Positions 1 through 5,977 of a DNA stretch of 9,333 nt are shown piece after piece. Position 1 is the stretch's first letter. Each line of letters starts with the position of its first letter. The stretch is taken from positions 274 to 9,606 of the forward strand of contig DJPC01000059.1 in NCBI GenBank assembly GCA_002439665.1. The letters run 5' to 3'. The stretch is from Dialister sp. UBA6422 (GTDB lineage Bacteria; Bacillota; Negativicutes; Veillonellales; Dialisteraceae). Both the position numbers and the translations under genes were made by a program. The notes beneath the pieces are model-generated. The model was not told where the DNA came from. It searched no databases and worked only from the letters and a program-made list of their open reading frames with translations.

Positions 1-1
1 A

Positions 2-1513
2 GATTGTGCTGTCCTTTCTACTGATACCTTAATTTATGGCGGATTGGTAGATTCTAGAAAGCATAATGAATCTTTGGATACCCTCATGATGAGAGAAAAT
101 CGGATCCGTCAATTGCATACATCCTATCCGACGGTTCCTATTTATGCTTTTGGAACCATCATGCGTACTCCCTATGCATCCAATAGCGGCGTAGAGCCTT
201 ATTATTATGCTGATTACGGCAATGCGTTGTATCAGATTTCCGGCCTGCAAGACAAAATGGATACTGGTACCATCACACCGGAAGAAACAGCCACTTTATT
301 ATCTCTAAAGCTCACTGTCCCTTCTGAATATCTGCAAGACTGGTTCAAGAGACGCACCAAAAATAACACCATCAATAGAATGCTTATGAAAGATACCAAA
401 GACGGTGTCTTTACTTACTACTGCGAAGGTCATGATGACAATAGCAAACATTCTCAATCTGCCATGGAAGCCAGATATTTAGCCAAAGATGCCCAAAAGC
501 TCTCTCCTAAAATCTACGGCTCTTTCCCCGGGGCTGACCAGCTGGCACTCCTTCTCATCGCTCGTTATCACAACGATACCAATCATCTGACCCCTGCCTT
601 TTCATCCATCTATCCACTAGGCAGGGCAGAAGATACCGTCCCAAGCTATGAAAGCCAGCCTATTGGAAAAACCATAGCAGAACATGTAGAAGCAGTAGGT
701 GGCATTATGGCTGTCAAAGGCAAGCCAGACATTGTCCTTGCAGTCAATACCCCTCTTTCCTCTACTGGTGAATCCGGACAATTTAGCAATTATGGCATGA
801 TGAAACCAAGTACCACTGATTTCATGAATCAAGTCAAAGACGTGATCGACCGGGGCATTCCTGTTTCCATTGTAGATGTGTATTTTGCCAATGGTTCAGA
901 TAATACACTGATGAATCTCATGGTCAAAGATGACCTCTTATATAAAGTGGCTGCTTACAATGGATGGAACACCGCATCAAATACCATCGGCTATGCCATC
1001 GCCCAAGCTATACTGGCCCCAGAAATGACAAAAGAAAATCACCGCGATATGCTGACCGAGCAGTATATAGACAATTGGGCTTACCAAGCCAATGTGAGAA
1101 AAAATATTTCCCGCCTGACCGAGTTGGAACACACCAATTACAAACCCACCCCAGCCATGAAAGAGGAAATGATTGCAGAATTACAGGACTTTGCTAAGAA
1201 GAAAATGGGGATCAATCCGGCCACCATCAGTGCCGATTTCCCTTGGGGCAGACTATTTGAAATCAATGCCATGGTTTCTCCTACACCGAAGTATACCGTC
1301 TATCTAACCGCTGCAGAAAAACAGCGCCGCGCTGAAGAGGCCGCTAAAAAAGCAGCTGAGGAAGCCAAAAAGAAAGCAGAAGCAGAGGCTAAAGCCAAAG
1401 CACTCAAGGCAGCCGGTGTTTCTACTCCAGCCAATCAGAACGTTCCTTCTCCATCTACAACGAATGCAAAAGATAGCCAAGATGATATTTCCACCATTGT
1501 GATTTACCAGTAA
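2..1513 (+). CDS. DUF4127-family protein, 5'-truncated by window edge
   Basis: The frame is open from the first bases (reading DCAVLSTDTLIYGGLVDSRK), so this is the C-terminal 503 residues of a longer protein and the TTG at 44 is not its real start. I recognise the DUF4127 pattern from the YGGLVDSR segment, the following 'P..PIYAFGTIMRTP' segment, the central 'GKPDIVLAVNTPL' stretch and the late 'FPWGRLFEINA' motif. The biochemical function of this family is not known to me and I assign none. The last ~70 residues are unusual: an Ala/Glu/Lys-rich, probably helical stretch (about 1309-1410) followed by a Ser/Thr/Pro/Asn-rich segment ending in DDISTIVIYQ. No membrane segment is evident in the visible part; the missing N-terminus could hold a signal peptide. 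The gene is convergent with recN and ends in its own terminator. Family call is from memory of motifs, not a search. Confidence 0.75.
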   Translation, partial: DCAVLSTDTLIYGGLVDSRKHNESLDTLMMRENRIRQLHTSYPTVPIYAFGTIMRTPYASNSGVEPYYYADYGNALYQISGLQDKMDTGTITPEETATLLSLKLTVPSEYLQDWFKRRTKNNTINRMLMKDTKDGVFTYYCEGHDDNSKHSQSAMEARYLAKDAQKLSPKIYGSFPGADQLALLLIARYHNDTNHLTPAFSSIYPLGRAEDTVPSYESQPIGKTIAEHVEAVGGIMAVKGKPDIVLAVNTPLSSTGESGQFSNYGMMKPSTTDFMNQVKDVIDRGIPVSIVDVYFANGSDNTLMNLMVKDDLLYKVAAYNGWNTASNTIGYAIAQAILAPEMTKENHRDMLTEQYIDNWAYQANVRKNISRLTELEHTNYKPTPAMKEEMIAELQDFAKKKMGINPATISADFPWGRLFEINAMVSPTPKYTVYLTAAEKQRRAEEAAKKAAEEAKKKAEAEAKAKALKAAGVSTPANQNVPSPSTTNAKDSQDDISTIVIYQ

Positions 1514-1536
1514 AACTATGATGTGGGTGTCACAAA

Positions 1537-1584
1537 GATAGTTGTTAGTTGTTGGTTGGACCCAGGCAACCAACAACCAGCAAC
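1537..1584. repeat. Intergenic palindromic repeat, copy 1
   Basis: A perfect 11-bp inverted repeat, GTTGTTGGTTG (1548-1558) and CAACCAACAAC (1567-1577), surrounds an 8-nt loop. The pairing extends outward to about 18 bp with one mismatch and one G-T wobble (1541-1558 with 1567-1584). It starts 24 nt after the DUF4127 stop codon and has no T-tract, so it is not an intrinsic terminator by itself. The 13-mer GATAGTTGTTAGT at 1537-1549 recurs exactly at 8374-8386 in a second palindrome after metH, which suggests a dispersed REP-like family. Confidence 0.6.
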
Positions 1585-1655
1585 CTACAATCCAGTTTTC
1601 TTGCTAATTAAAAGTGGATTAATGACCACTCACTAAATATTTCTCATGAAACACG

Positions 1656-1702
1656 AAGAGGGTGTGACAAGATACGTTTGTATATTGTCACACCCTCTTT
1701 TT
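1656..1702 (+). terminator. Intrinsic terminator of the DUF4127 gene
   Basis: A perfect 15-bp stem is formed by AAGAGGGTGTGACAA (1656-1670) and TTGTCACACCCTCTT (1685-1699). Inside it ATAC (1672-1675) can also pair with GTAT (1680-1683). The T-run at 1698-1702 on the + strand makes it a rho-independent terminator for the upstream gene. The opposite side has no comparable T-run, so it is less convincing as the terminator for the convergent recN, although the hairpin could still contribute. Confidence 0.85.
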
Positions 1703-1734
1703 CTATGGGAGAGCCATGGGATGCCCTAAGGGAA

Positions 1735-3402
1735 TTAAGCCATGCCTTTCACCATCTTTTTCATTTCCATAGCAGAATCCAAAGCACTCTTAGAATCCTC
1801 CGTACCGGAAATCATCTGGGCTACATCTTCTAAATGCTGTTTTTTATCAAGCAATACTGCTTTAGTGGCAGTGCGTCCATCAGAAATGCACTTGACGATT
1901 TTGTAGTGCCTATCAGCTGCACAAGCAGTTTGCGGCAAATGGGTGATGCATAGGACTTGAATCTGCTTGGATAAAAGGCCGATTTTCTTGGCTACCTGCA
2001 GTCCCACTTTCCCGCTGATACCCACATCGATTTCATCGAAAATGAGAGTTTGCTGTTTCAGCAAGTTGGAAATCACCATTTCAATGGCCAGAGCAATACG
2101 AGAAATTTCACCACCAGAAGCAGTATCTCTCATACTCCGAAGAGGTTCTCCTGGATTGGCAGAAAAATAAAATTCCATTTCTGCGGCTCCATTAGGCATA
2201 GGTGTCTGAGAAGGCATGAGATGAAGTTCCATCCTGGCATTTTCCATACCCATGTCTTTGAGAGAAGACAACACTTTGGTCAGAATCTTTTCAGAAGAAA
2301 TACGACGAAGTGCATTTAATGTATCAGCTTTCTTTATCAAAAGCTGAGTTAAGTCATCATAATTCTTACGAAGAGAATCATTGTCATAAATGACTTCTTT
2401 TAAAGAGGCATATTCTTCCTGGGCTTTGGCCTCATAGGAAAGCACATCCGATAGCTCAGGACCATATTTCCGCTTCATCTCCTGAATGATTTCATCTCGA
2501 TCTTGCAGATTATTCAGTTCCTCTTCAGAAAAGTCAGTGTCGGAAATATAGGATTCCATACCTCCTATAGCATCTTCCAAGGCATAGGTCGCCGAATTTA
2601 AAGACTCCACAAAACTGTCCAAACTGTCATCAAATCGAGACACCGCAGAGATTTCTTTCACCGCTTCTCCTATCAGATCCTGGGGCCCTCCATCAGCGGT
2701 GAGGGAATCAATGGCATTATGAACGGAGCGAAAAATCTTTTCATGATTTTCCAATACAGATAATTTTTTCTCTACTTCCTCATCCTCTCCTGGATGCAAT
2801 CCAGCAGCAGAGATTTGGTTGAGCTCCCATTCCAATGTATCTAGCCGGCGTTCTCGTTCCTGTTTTCTGGCATCATAATCATCTAGCGCATCTTTCAGAC
2901 GCTTCCATTCCTTATAGGATTCTTGATATGAATGATAGGCTTCGATGACCTCAGGAGTCCCTGAATCTACCATCCGTTCACAAAATGGGATAGACAATAA
3001 TTCCATATTGTCATTTTGTTCATGAAGGCGAACCAATTTTTTACCAATGAGCTGCAGCTGTTTCACCGTACAGAAATTCCCATTGATGGTACAAATCCCT
3101 CTTCCATTTTTATTGAGCCGGCGAGAAATGATGATTTCATTTCCTTCGGTTTCAAACCCAGCCTCTTTCAGTTCTTCAGAAAGCGCTTCATCTCCATAAA
3201 AAACACCTTCTACTTTAAAGAAATCCGCGCCTGTGCGGATCAGATCTGTCCTAGCTCTTCGGCCGATCAATACGGCCAATGCATCAATGAGAATAGATTT
3301 CCCGGCCCCTGTTTCACCAGTAAAAATAGTTACGCCGCTACTTAAATCAATCACGGTGTCTTCAATAATAGCAAAATTGACGATATGAAGGCTTTGCAGC
3401 AT
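1735..3402 (-). CDS. recN: DNA repair protein RecN (SMC-like ATPase)
   Basis: RecN is a cytoplasmic SMC-family ATPase that acts early in recombinational repair of double-strand breaks. The 555-residue product has the expected full length. It begins MLQSLHIVNFAIIED, the usual RecN N-terminus, followed by a Walker A motif GETGAGKS (residues 29-36). A long charged, coiled-coil-like middle spans roughly residues 150-385. The C-terminal ATPase half carries the ABC signature ASGGEISRIALA (about 428-440) and Walker B LIFDEIDVGISG (Asp456-Glu457), then the 'CITHLPQTAC' switch segment. The start is supported by a GAGGTG ribosome binding site at 3410-3415, 7 nt upstream. That site overlaps the argR stop codon and only 11 nt separate the genes, so recN is very probably co-transcribed and perhaps translationally coupled with argR, a common Firmicute arrangement. 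Nothing looks damaged. Confidence 0.95.
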   Translation of the reverse strand: MLQSLHIVNFAIIEDTVIDLSSGVTIFTGETGAGKSILIDALAVLIGRRARTDLIRTGADFFKVEGVFYGDEALSEELKEAGFETEGNEIIISRRLNKNGRGICTINGNFCTVKQLQLIGKKLVRLHEQNDNMELLSIPFCERMVDSGTPEVIEAYHSYQESYKEWKRLKDALDDYDARKQERERRLDTLEWELNQISAAGLHPGEDEEVEKKLSVLENHEKIFRSVHNAIDSLTADGGPQDLIGEAVKEISAVSRFDDSLDSFVESLNSATYALEDAIGGMESYISDTDFSEEELNNLQDRDEIIQEMKRKYGPELSDVLSYEAKAQEEYASLKEVIYDNDSLRKNYDDLTQLLIKKADTLNALRRISSEKILTKVLSSLKDMGMENARMELHLMPSQTPMPNGAAEMEFYFSANPGEPLRSMRDTASGGEISRIALAIEMVISNLLKQQTLIFDEIDVGISGKVGLQVAKKIGLLSKQIQVLCITHLPQTACAADRHYKIVKCISDGRTATKAVLLDKKQHLEDVAQMISGTEDSKSALDSAMEMKKMVKGMA

Positions 3403-3413
3403 GTCATGTCACC

Positions 3414-3869
3414 TCAATTTTTCAGCATACCTTGAATTTTCTTGAGCAAAATCGGGGCATCTTCTGGGGTACGAACAATAATGAGCACCGTATCATCCCC
3501 TGCCAAAGTACCAATGATTTCATCATTTTTCGCATGATCAATGGCAAATGCCACAGAAGAAGCCGAACCTGGAAGGGTATGAAGTACCACTTGATTCATT
3601 GCATAATCCATTTTAATAATGGCTTCCTGGAACAAAATGGCCGTATGATTTCTAGAAAGCATATTCGGCTTTTCGCTAGCCAAAGCGTATCTATAATGGC
3701 CATTTTTATAAGGAACCTTTAAAAGCATCAGATCTTTGATATCTCGAGATACGGTGGCCTGGGTCACCACAATGCCCTCTTTTTTCAAAGCTTCTGCCAG
3801 TTCTTCCTGGGTCTCAATCACCTGATTTTGGATGATTTCCTTGATTTTCATAATTCTATAGCGTTTCAT
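3414..3869 (-). CDS. argR: Arginine repressor ArgR/AhrC
   Basis: ArgR is an arginine-sensing hexameric transcription factor that represses arginine biosynthesis and can activate catabolism. The 151-residue product has the family length. The N-terminal winged helix-turn-helix (about 1-70) starts MKRYRIMKIKEII and contains the recognition motif TQATVSRDI (36-44). The C-terminal oligomerisation and arginine-binding domain contains GTLAGDDTVLII with the paired aspartates Asp125-Asp126. The frame stays open upstream to 4142, but the extra 91 codons do not resemble ArgR and cross the promoter. The start at 3869 is set by AAAGGA at 3878-3883, 8 nt upstream, and by the family N-terminus. It is the first gene of the argR-recN unit. 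No arginine biosynthesis genes lie in the window, so it acts elsewhere in the genome and possibly on its own promoter. Confidence 0.95.
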   Translation of the reverse strand: MKRYRIMKIKEIIQNQVIETQEELAEALKKEGIVVTQATVSRDIKDLMLLKVPYKNGHYRYALASEKPNMLSRNHTAILFQEAIIKMDYAMNQVVLHTLPGSASSVAFAIDHAKNDEIIGTLAGDDTVLIIVRTPEDAPILLKKIQGMLKN

Positions 3870-3877
3870 ATTAAAAG

Positions 3878-3883
3878 TCCTTT
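3878..3883 (-). promoter_or_regulatory. Ribosome binding site that fixes the argR start
   Basis: On the minus strand this reads AAAGGA, 8 nt before the ATG at 3869. It decides the start in favour of MKRYRIM over the long upstream extension of the same frame. Confidence 0.75.
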
Positions 3884-3912
3884 CTTTATAGACCATGACA
3901 CCAAGAAAGTGC

Positions 3913-3935
3913 CTTATTTTCATCTCATTCATAAG
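3913..3935. promoter_or_regulatory. Candidate ArgR operator (imperfect dyad)
   Basis: CTTAT (3913-3917) and ATAAG (3931-3935) form the ends of a 23-bp imperfect dyad. On the minus strand it contains TTATGAAT, which resembles one ARG-box half-site; the other half is poor. It sits just downstream of the argR -10 box over the likely transcription start, where an autoregulatory operator would lie. The match is weak and position is the main argument. Confidence 0.25.
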
Positions 3936-3938
3936 TTG

Positions 3939-3967
3939 ATTGTATAGCATACGGTGCATAAGGTCAA
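3939..3967 (-). promoter_or_regulatory. Sigma-A promoter of argR-recN
   Basis: On the minus strand, TTGACC (-35, 3962-3967) and TACAAT (-10, 3939-3944) are separated by exactly 17 bp, each one base from consensus. Immediately upstream of the -35 (3968-4002) lies an almost pure A/T stretch, including A7 on the minus strand and a TA-repeat, like an UP element. The predicted start near 3932 gives a leader of about 60 nt. Confidence 0.7.
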
Positions 3968-4039
3968 CGTTTTTTTGTATAAAAATAAATATATATATAT
4001 AGCAGACCTTGTTTCTTATAAGACCTTCGTGTGGCTGAT

Positions 4040-4069
4040 AGGCTCCTATGTCCACAAACACAGGAGCCT
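4040..4069. other. Hairpin in the argR/SpeD-like divergent spacer
   Basis: AGGCTCCT (4040-4047) pairs with AGGAGCCT (4062-4069). After one mismatch TGT (4049-4051) pairs with ACA (4058-4060), leaving a 6-nt loop. Neither strand has a following T-run, so it is not an intrinsic terminator. It lies upstream of both predicted promoters, so it would act as DNA (a protein-binding dyad) rather than as RNA from these genes. Function unknown. Confidence 0.4.
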
Positions 4070-4136
4070 TATACTTGTATGGGCAGGAAAAGAAAGTGGG
4101 TAACAGGGCACAGGGAAAAATTCCTGGAAACTCTTT

Positions 4137-4165
4137 CTGCAAAAGCTTGTCATATCTGTTATAAT
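4137..4165 (+). promoter_or_regulatory. Extended -10 promoter of the SpeD-like gene
   Basis: TGTTATAAT (4157-4165) is a perfect TGn-extended -10 box. The -35 at 17-bp spacing is CTGCAA (4137-4142), a modest match; TTGTCA at 4147-4152 is closer to consensus but sits too close to this -10. The predicted start near 4172 excludes the in-frame ATG at 4164 as translation start and fits the ATG at 4206. Confidence 0.6.
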
Positions 4166-4190
4166 GGGTAGTAAAATATCTGCATTAAGA

Positions 4191-4196
4191 AAAGGA
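4191..4196 (+). promoter_or_regulatory. Ribosome binding site that fixes the SpeD-like start
   Basis: AAAGGA lies 9 nt before the ATG at 4206, giving MDNYIGKHLLVDCYGC, where the SpeD homology begins. The alternative ATG at 4164 is inside the -10 box and has no ribosome binding site. Confidence 0.7.
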
Positions 4197-4205
4197 TTGA
4201 AATAT

Positions 4206-4700
4206 ATGGATAATTATATCGGAAAACATTTGCTAGTCGACTGCTACGGATGCATTCAAGAGGAGATCACTTCTTCCAAATCTCTTCTTTCTGCTATGAA
4301 TCAAGCAGCCCATCAGCTAGGCATGACCACCAATGATACCTTCTATCATGAAACAGAGGAAGAAATCACCGTAGCCGCTTATGGCAATAAAGCCCATATT
4401 TGTATTCATGCCTATCCCAAGCTAGGCTATGCAGCGGTGGATATATACAGTTTTGATGGCGATTTACTTCCTGCCAAAACCATGACGGTCCTGCGGAGCA
4501 CTCTGCAGCCAGAAAAGATCCGGGCCACTTCTGTCAAACGGGGAAATATCAACCCAGACATGAAGCCTCGCATTCGTTCCCGTTCCACCACTTTGCATAA
4601 ATTCAGAAATACCAGCCACCAAATGAGCCAGGCTGGTAAAAAAGTGGCCAATTATATGGCCCATCGCAATGAAAAGCGTGATACTTTGGGGCCAGAGTGA
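4206..4700 (+). CDS. SpeD-like protein with substituted active site, basic C-terminal tail
   Basis: This 164-residue protein is homologous to the small prokaryotic S-adenosylmethionine decarboxylase (SpeD, polyamine synthesis). It shares GKHLLVDCYGC near the N-terminus, the IHxxP segment, GYAAVDIY, and a later KRG. In active SpeD the sequence ESH supplies the serine that self-cleaves to form the pyruvoyl cofactor. Here it is KAH, with Ala63 (GCC at 4392-4394) in the serine position. Recalling the Thermotoga enzyme (Ser63, His68, Glu72, Cys83), only the histidine is kept: His68, Lys72, Phe83. Self-processing and decarboxylation are therefore unlikely. The protein is also longer than the usual ~125-130 residues; residues ~105-164 are rich in Lys/Arg (KPRIRSRSTTLHKFRN). 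The frame is intact with its own promoter and ribosome binding site, so it is not an obvious pseudogene. A regulatory or ligand-binding role is possible but inferred. No spermidine synthase gene is adjacent. Confidence 0.8.
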   Translation: MDNYIGKHLLVDCYGCIQEEITSSKSLLSAMNQAAHQLGMTTNDTFYHETEEEITVAAYGNKAHICIHAYPKLGYAAVDIYSFDGDLLPAKTMTVLRSTLQPEKIRATSVKRGNINPDMKPRIRSRSTTLHKFRNTSHQMSQAGKKVANYMAHRNEKRDTLGPE

Positions 4701-4750
4701 GTGATATAAGGATAGATGGCTAAGTATAAAAATATCCTTCTCCCCTTTCA

Positions 4751-4779
4751 TTGACACTCCCTTTCCCATATGATATAGT
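4751..4779 (+). promoter_or_regulatory. Sigma-A promoter of the methionine operon
   Basis: A consensus -35 TTGACA (4751-4756) and a -10 TATAGT (4774-4779) are separated by 17 bp. The transcript would start near 4786, just before the T-box leader. This is the best promoter in the window, consistent with control by transcript termination rather than by initiation. Confidence 0.85.
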
Positions 4780-4785
4780 ACATAC

Positions 4786-5054
4786 AATTAAAAATTGGCA
4801 ATGACAGGAAGAGTAAACAAAAGAAGCTATAGCAGAGAGCTCCGGTGGGTGAAAAGGAGCATAGACTAATTTGTTGAACATGGCCCTGGAGCCAGGAAGG
4901 CTGAATCATGAAGCATCCCGGGAGCGCCCGATACAGCGCTGATGTATCAAGGTCATCAAGACCAGCGTACAAATAGAGGCTTATATAGTGATGTATAAGT
5001 GAATTTGGGTGGTAACACGAAATCTTTCGTCCCTTAGGGATGGAAGATTTTTTT
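4786..5054 (+). ncRNA. Methionine-specific T-box riboswitch leader
   Basis: T-box leaders bind a specific uncharged tRNA and then prevent termination. Stem I is recognisable from AGTAA (4812-4816), AGAGA (4834-4838) and the GCTCC/GGAGC-closed distal loop GGTGGGTGAAAA (4839-4860). GAAC followed by ATG at 4880-4882 and then GCCCTGGAG matches the usual specifier context, so the specifier is AUG (methionine). A stem II-region hairpin GGTC/GACC follows. Stem III is CTTATA/TATAAG (4980-4985, 4994-4999). The T-box, TGGGTGGTAACACG (5006-5019), has the bulge UGGU (5010-5013), complementary to ACCA of a tRNA with discriminator A. GGG (5007-5009) and ACG (5017-5019) can pair with CGTCCC (5028-5033) as the antiterminator, which excludes the terminator. 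It controls the downstream met genes. Leader start and exact stem I pairing are approximate. Confidence 0.93.
5020..5054 (+). terminator. T-box regulated intrinsic terminator
   Basis: The 14-bp stem pairs 5020-5033 with 5037-5050 around a TTA loop and includes two G-U pairs. The T-run is at 5048-5054. The ascending arm contains CGTCCC, which is also needed by the T-box antiterminator, so the two structures exclude each other. This is the off state when tRNA-Met is charged. Confidence 0.92.
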
Positions 5055-5104
5055 ATTGAGAAATAATGAGATAGCTTATAAACACCATATAAGGAGGTGT
5101 TCCT

Positions 5105-5770
5105 ATGCCTTTATATAATGGCACTTTATTCGAAATCGATCGAAAAGAAATGATGAGATATGCTGGATTATCTCCTAAAGTCAAAGAATTCCCCACATCC
5201 GCTATTGATCAGGCGGTACAAGAAGCTTTGGCACTAGCTGAACCTAGAGGAATCTGGCAAATCCTCCCCTATGACCCTGAAACAGAAACAATAGGGGGCG
5301 AGCATCCTTTGGTACTCCAAGGACGTTCCATCACCAGGCATCTTTCTAAATCGTATTCCGTAGGAGTACTAGCGGTCACTGTGGGCGATGAAATCGAAAA
5401 AGCATCGGATGCTCATTTTAAAAAGGGAGAATATTTACAAGGATTACTCTTGGATGCAGCTGCCACTGCGGCTACGGAACAATTGGCCGACCAGGTAGAT
5501 AATCTAATCCAAAAAGAATCTCTAAAGCTTGGACAAAAAACCATCTGGCGTTTTTCCCCTGGCTATGGAGACTGGCCTGTGATACAGCAGAAACCATTCT
5601 GTACCCTCATCGGTACAGAAGAAATTGGAATTTCTGTGACAGATCACTCCATGCTATTTCCAAGGAAATCTGTTTCTGCTATTATTGGGATTTCCCAATG
5701 TGCCAAAAAGCCTGCTCCCGTAAAATGCAGAAATTGCACCTTACAGACTTGTCCTTTTAGGCAATCTTAA
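5105..5770 (+). CDS. Stand-alone MetH reactivation-domain protein
   Basis: This 221-residue protein corresponds to the vitamin-B12-dependent methionine synthase activation domain, which in E. coli is the C-terminus of MetH. It binds AdoMet and donates a methyl group to reductively re-methylate cobalamin after accidental oxidation to cob(II)alamin. The diagnostic segment is RFSPGYGDWPV (Arg149, Pro152, Gly153, Tyr154), matching the RxxPGY AdoMet-binding motif. The hydrophobic 'SVGVLAVTVGDEIE' and 'LLLDAAATAATEQLAD' stretches also fit the family. The C-terminus has Cys199 and a CxxCxxxxC cluster (Cys208, 211, 216), which could bind a metal or iron-sulfur cluster; this is inference. The start follows AAGGAGGTG at 5091-5099. 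It is the first gene after the T-box, and the MetH downstream lacks exactly this domain, so the pair should act together. The electron donor is not encoded here. Confidence 0.88.
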   Translation: MPLYNGTLFEIDRKEMMRYAGLSPKVKEFPTSAIDQAVQEALALAEPRGIWQILPYDPETETIGGEHPLVLQGRSITRHLSKSYSVGVLAVTVGDEIEKASDAHFKKGEYLQGLLLDAAATAATEQLADQVDNLIQKESLKLGQKTIWRFSPGYGDWPVIQQKPFCTLIGTEEIGISVTDHSMLFPRKSVSAIIGISQCAKKPAPVKCRNCTLQTCPFRQS

Positions 5771-5773
5771 GTC

Positions 5774-5882
5774 AGCAAGTAGTATAATACATATTATAAT
5801 TTGCTTGATAGCATATCTATATCATGAAAGTTTGGGTAAAACTATATCCTACCCTAAACTTTCTTCTGTAGTTATACTTGCT
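5774..5882 (+). other. Structured intergenic element between activation-domain gene and metH
   Basis: An outer inverted repeat AGCAAGTA (5774-5781) and TACTTGCT (5875-5882) encloses a strong inner hairpin. In the inner hairpin GAAAGTTT (5826-5833) pairs with AAACTTTC (5856-5863), and GGGTA (5834-5838) with TACCC (5850-5854), leaving one bulged T and an 11-nt loop. The inner stem is followed only by TTCTTCTG, a poor T-run, so at most a weak terminator. No convincing promoter was seen in the spacer. It could set relative expression of the two genes by partial termination, RNA processing or stabilisation. I do not recognise a known riboswitch here. Confidence 0.5.
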
Positions 5883-5977
5883 ATGGACTGAATAGATGAA
5901 GTAAAATTTGGATATTCCATGCATAGAGTAAACTACCTAATAATATAATAAATTGAGTAAATACAAGGAGATGGACT

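Noticed and set aside
1304..1576. Minus-strand frame giving a Cys/Phe-rich protein.
   Set aside because: It is the antisense of the Ala/Glu/Lys repeat of the DUF4127 tail, which reads as Cys/Phe/Leu runs on the other strand.
3986..4002. TA-rich microsatellite-like tract as a repeat of interest.
   Set aside because: Short and best explained as part of the A/T-rich region upstream of the argR -35 box.
3870..4142. Open N-terminal extension of the argR frame (91 extra codons).
   Set aside because: It crosses the argR promoter and A/T tract, has no ArgR-like sequence, and a good ribosome binding site plus the family N-terminus sit at 3869.
4164..4205. Upstream ATG for the SpeD-like gene at 4164.
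   Set aside because: That ATG is part of the TGTTATAAT -10 box and has no ribosome binding site; AAAGGA and the start of homology support 4206.
4708..4739. AAGGATA/TATCCTT inverted repeat after the SpeD-like gene as its terminator.
   Set aside because: Only 7 bp with an 18-nt A-rich loop and no T-run after it; too weak to call.
4908..4910. Second ATG after TGAATC as the T-box specifier.
   Set aside because: The ATG at 4880 fits the GAAC-NNN-G-CCCTGGAG context better. Both would specify methionine, so the call does not change.
4427..4972. Minus-strand open frames across the SpeD-like gene and the T-box leader.
   Set aside because: They oppose a coding gene or a structured leader and show no recognisable protein features or ribosome binding sites.
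4786..5104. SAM (S-box) riboswitch upstream of the met genes.
   Set aside because: The leader carries T-box hallmarks (AGAGA, GGTGxGAAA loop, TGGGTGGTAACACG), and I see no S-box core.
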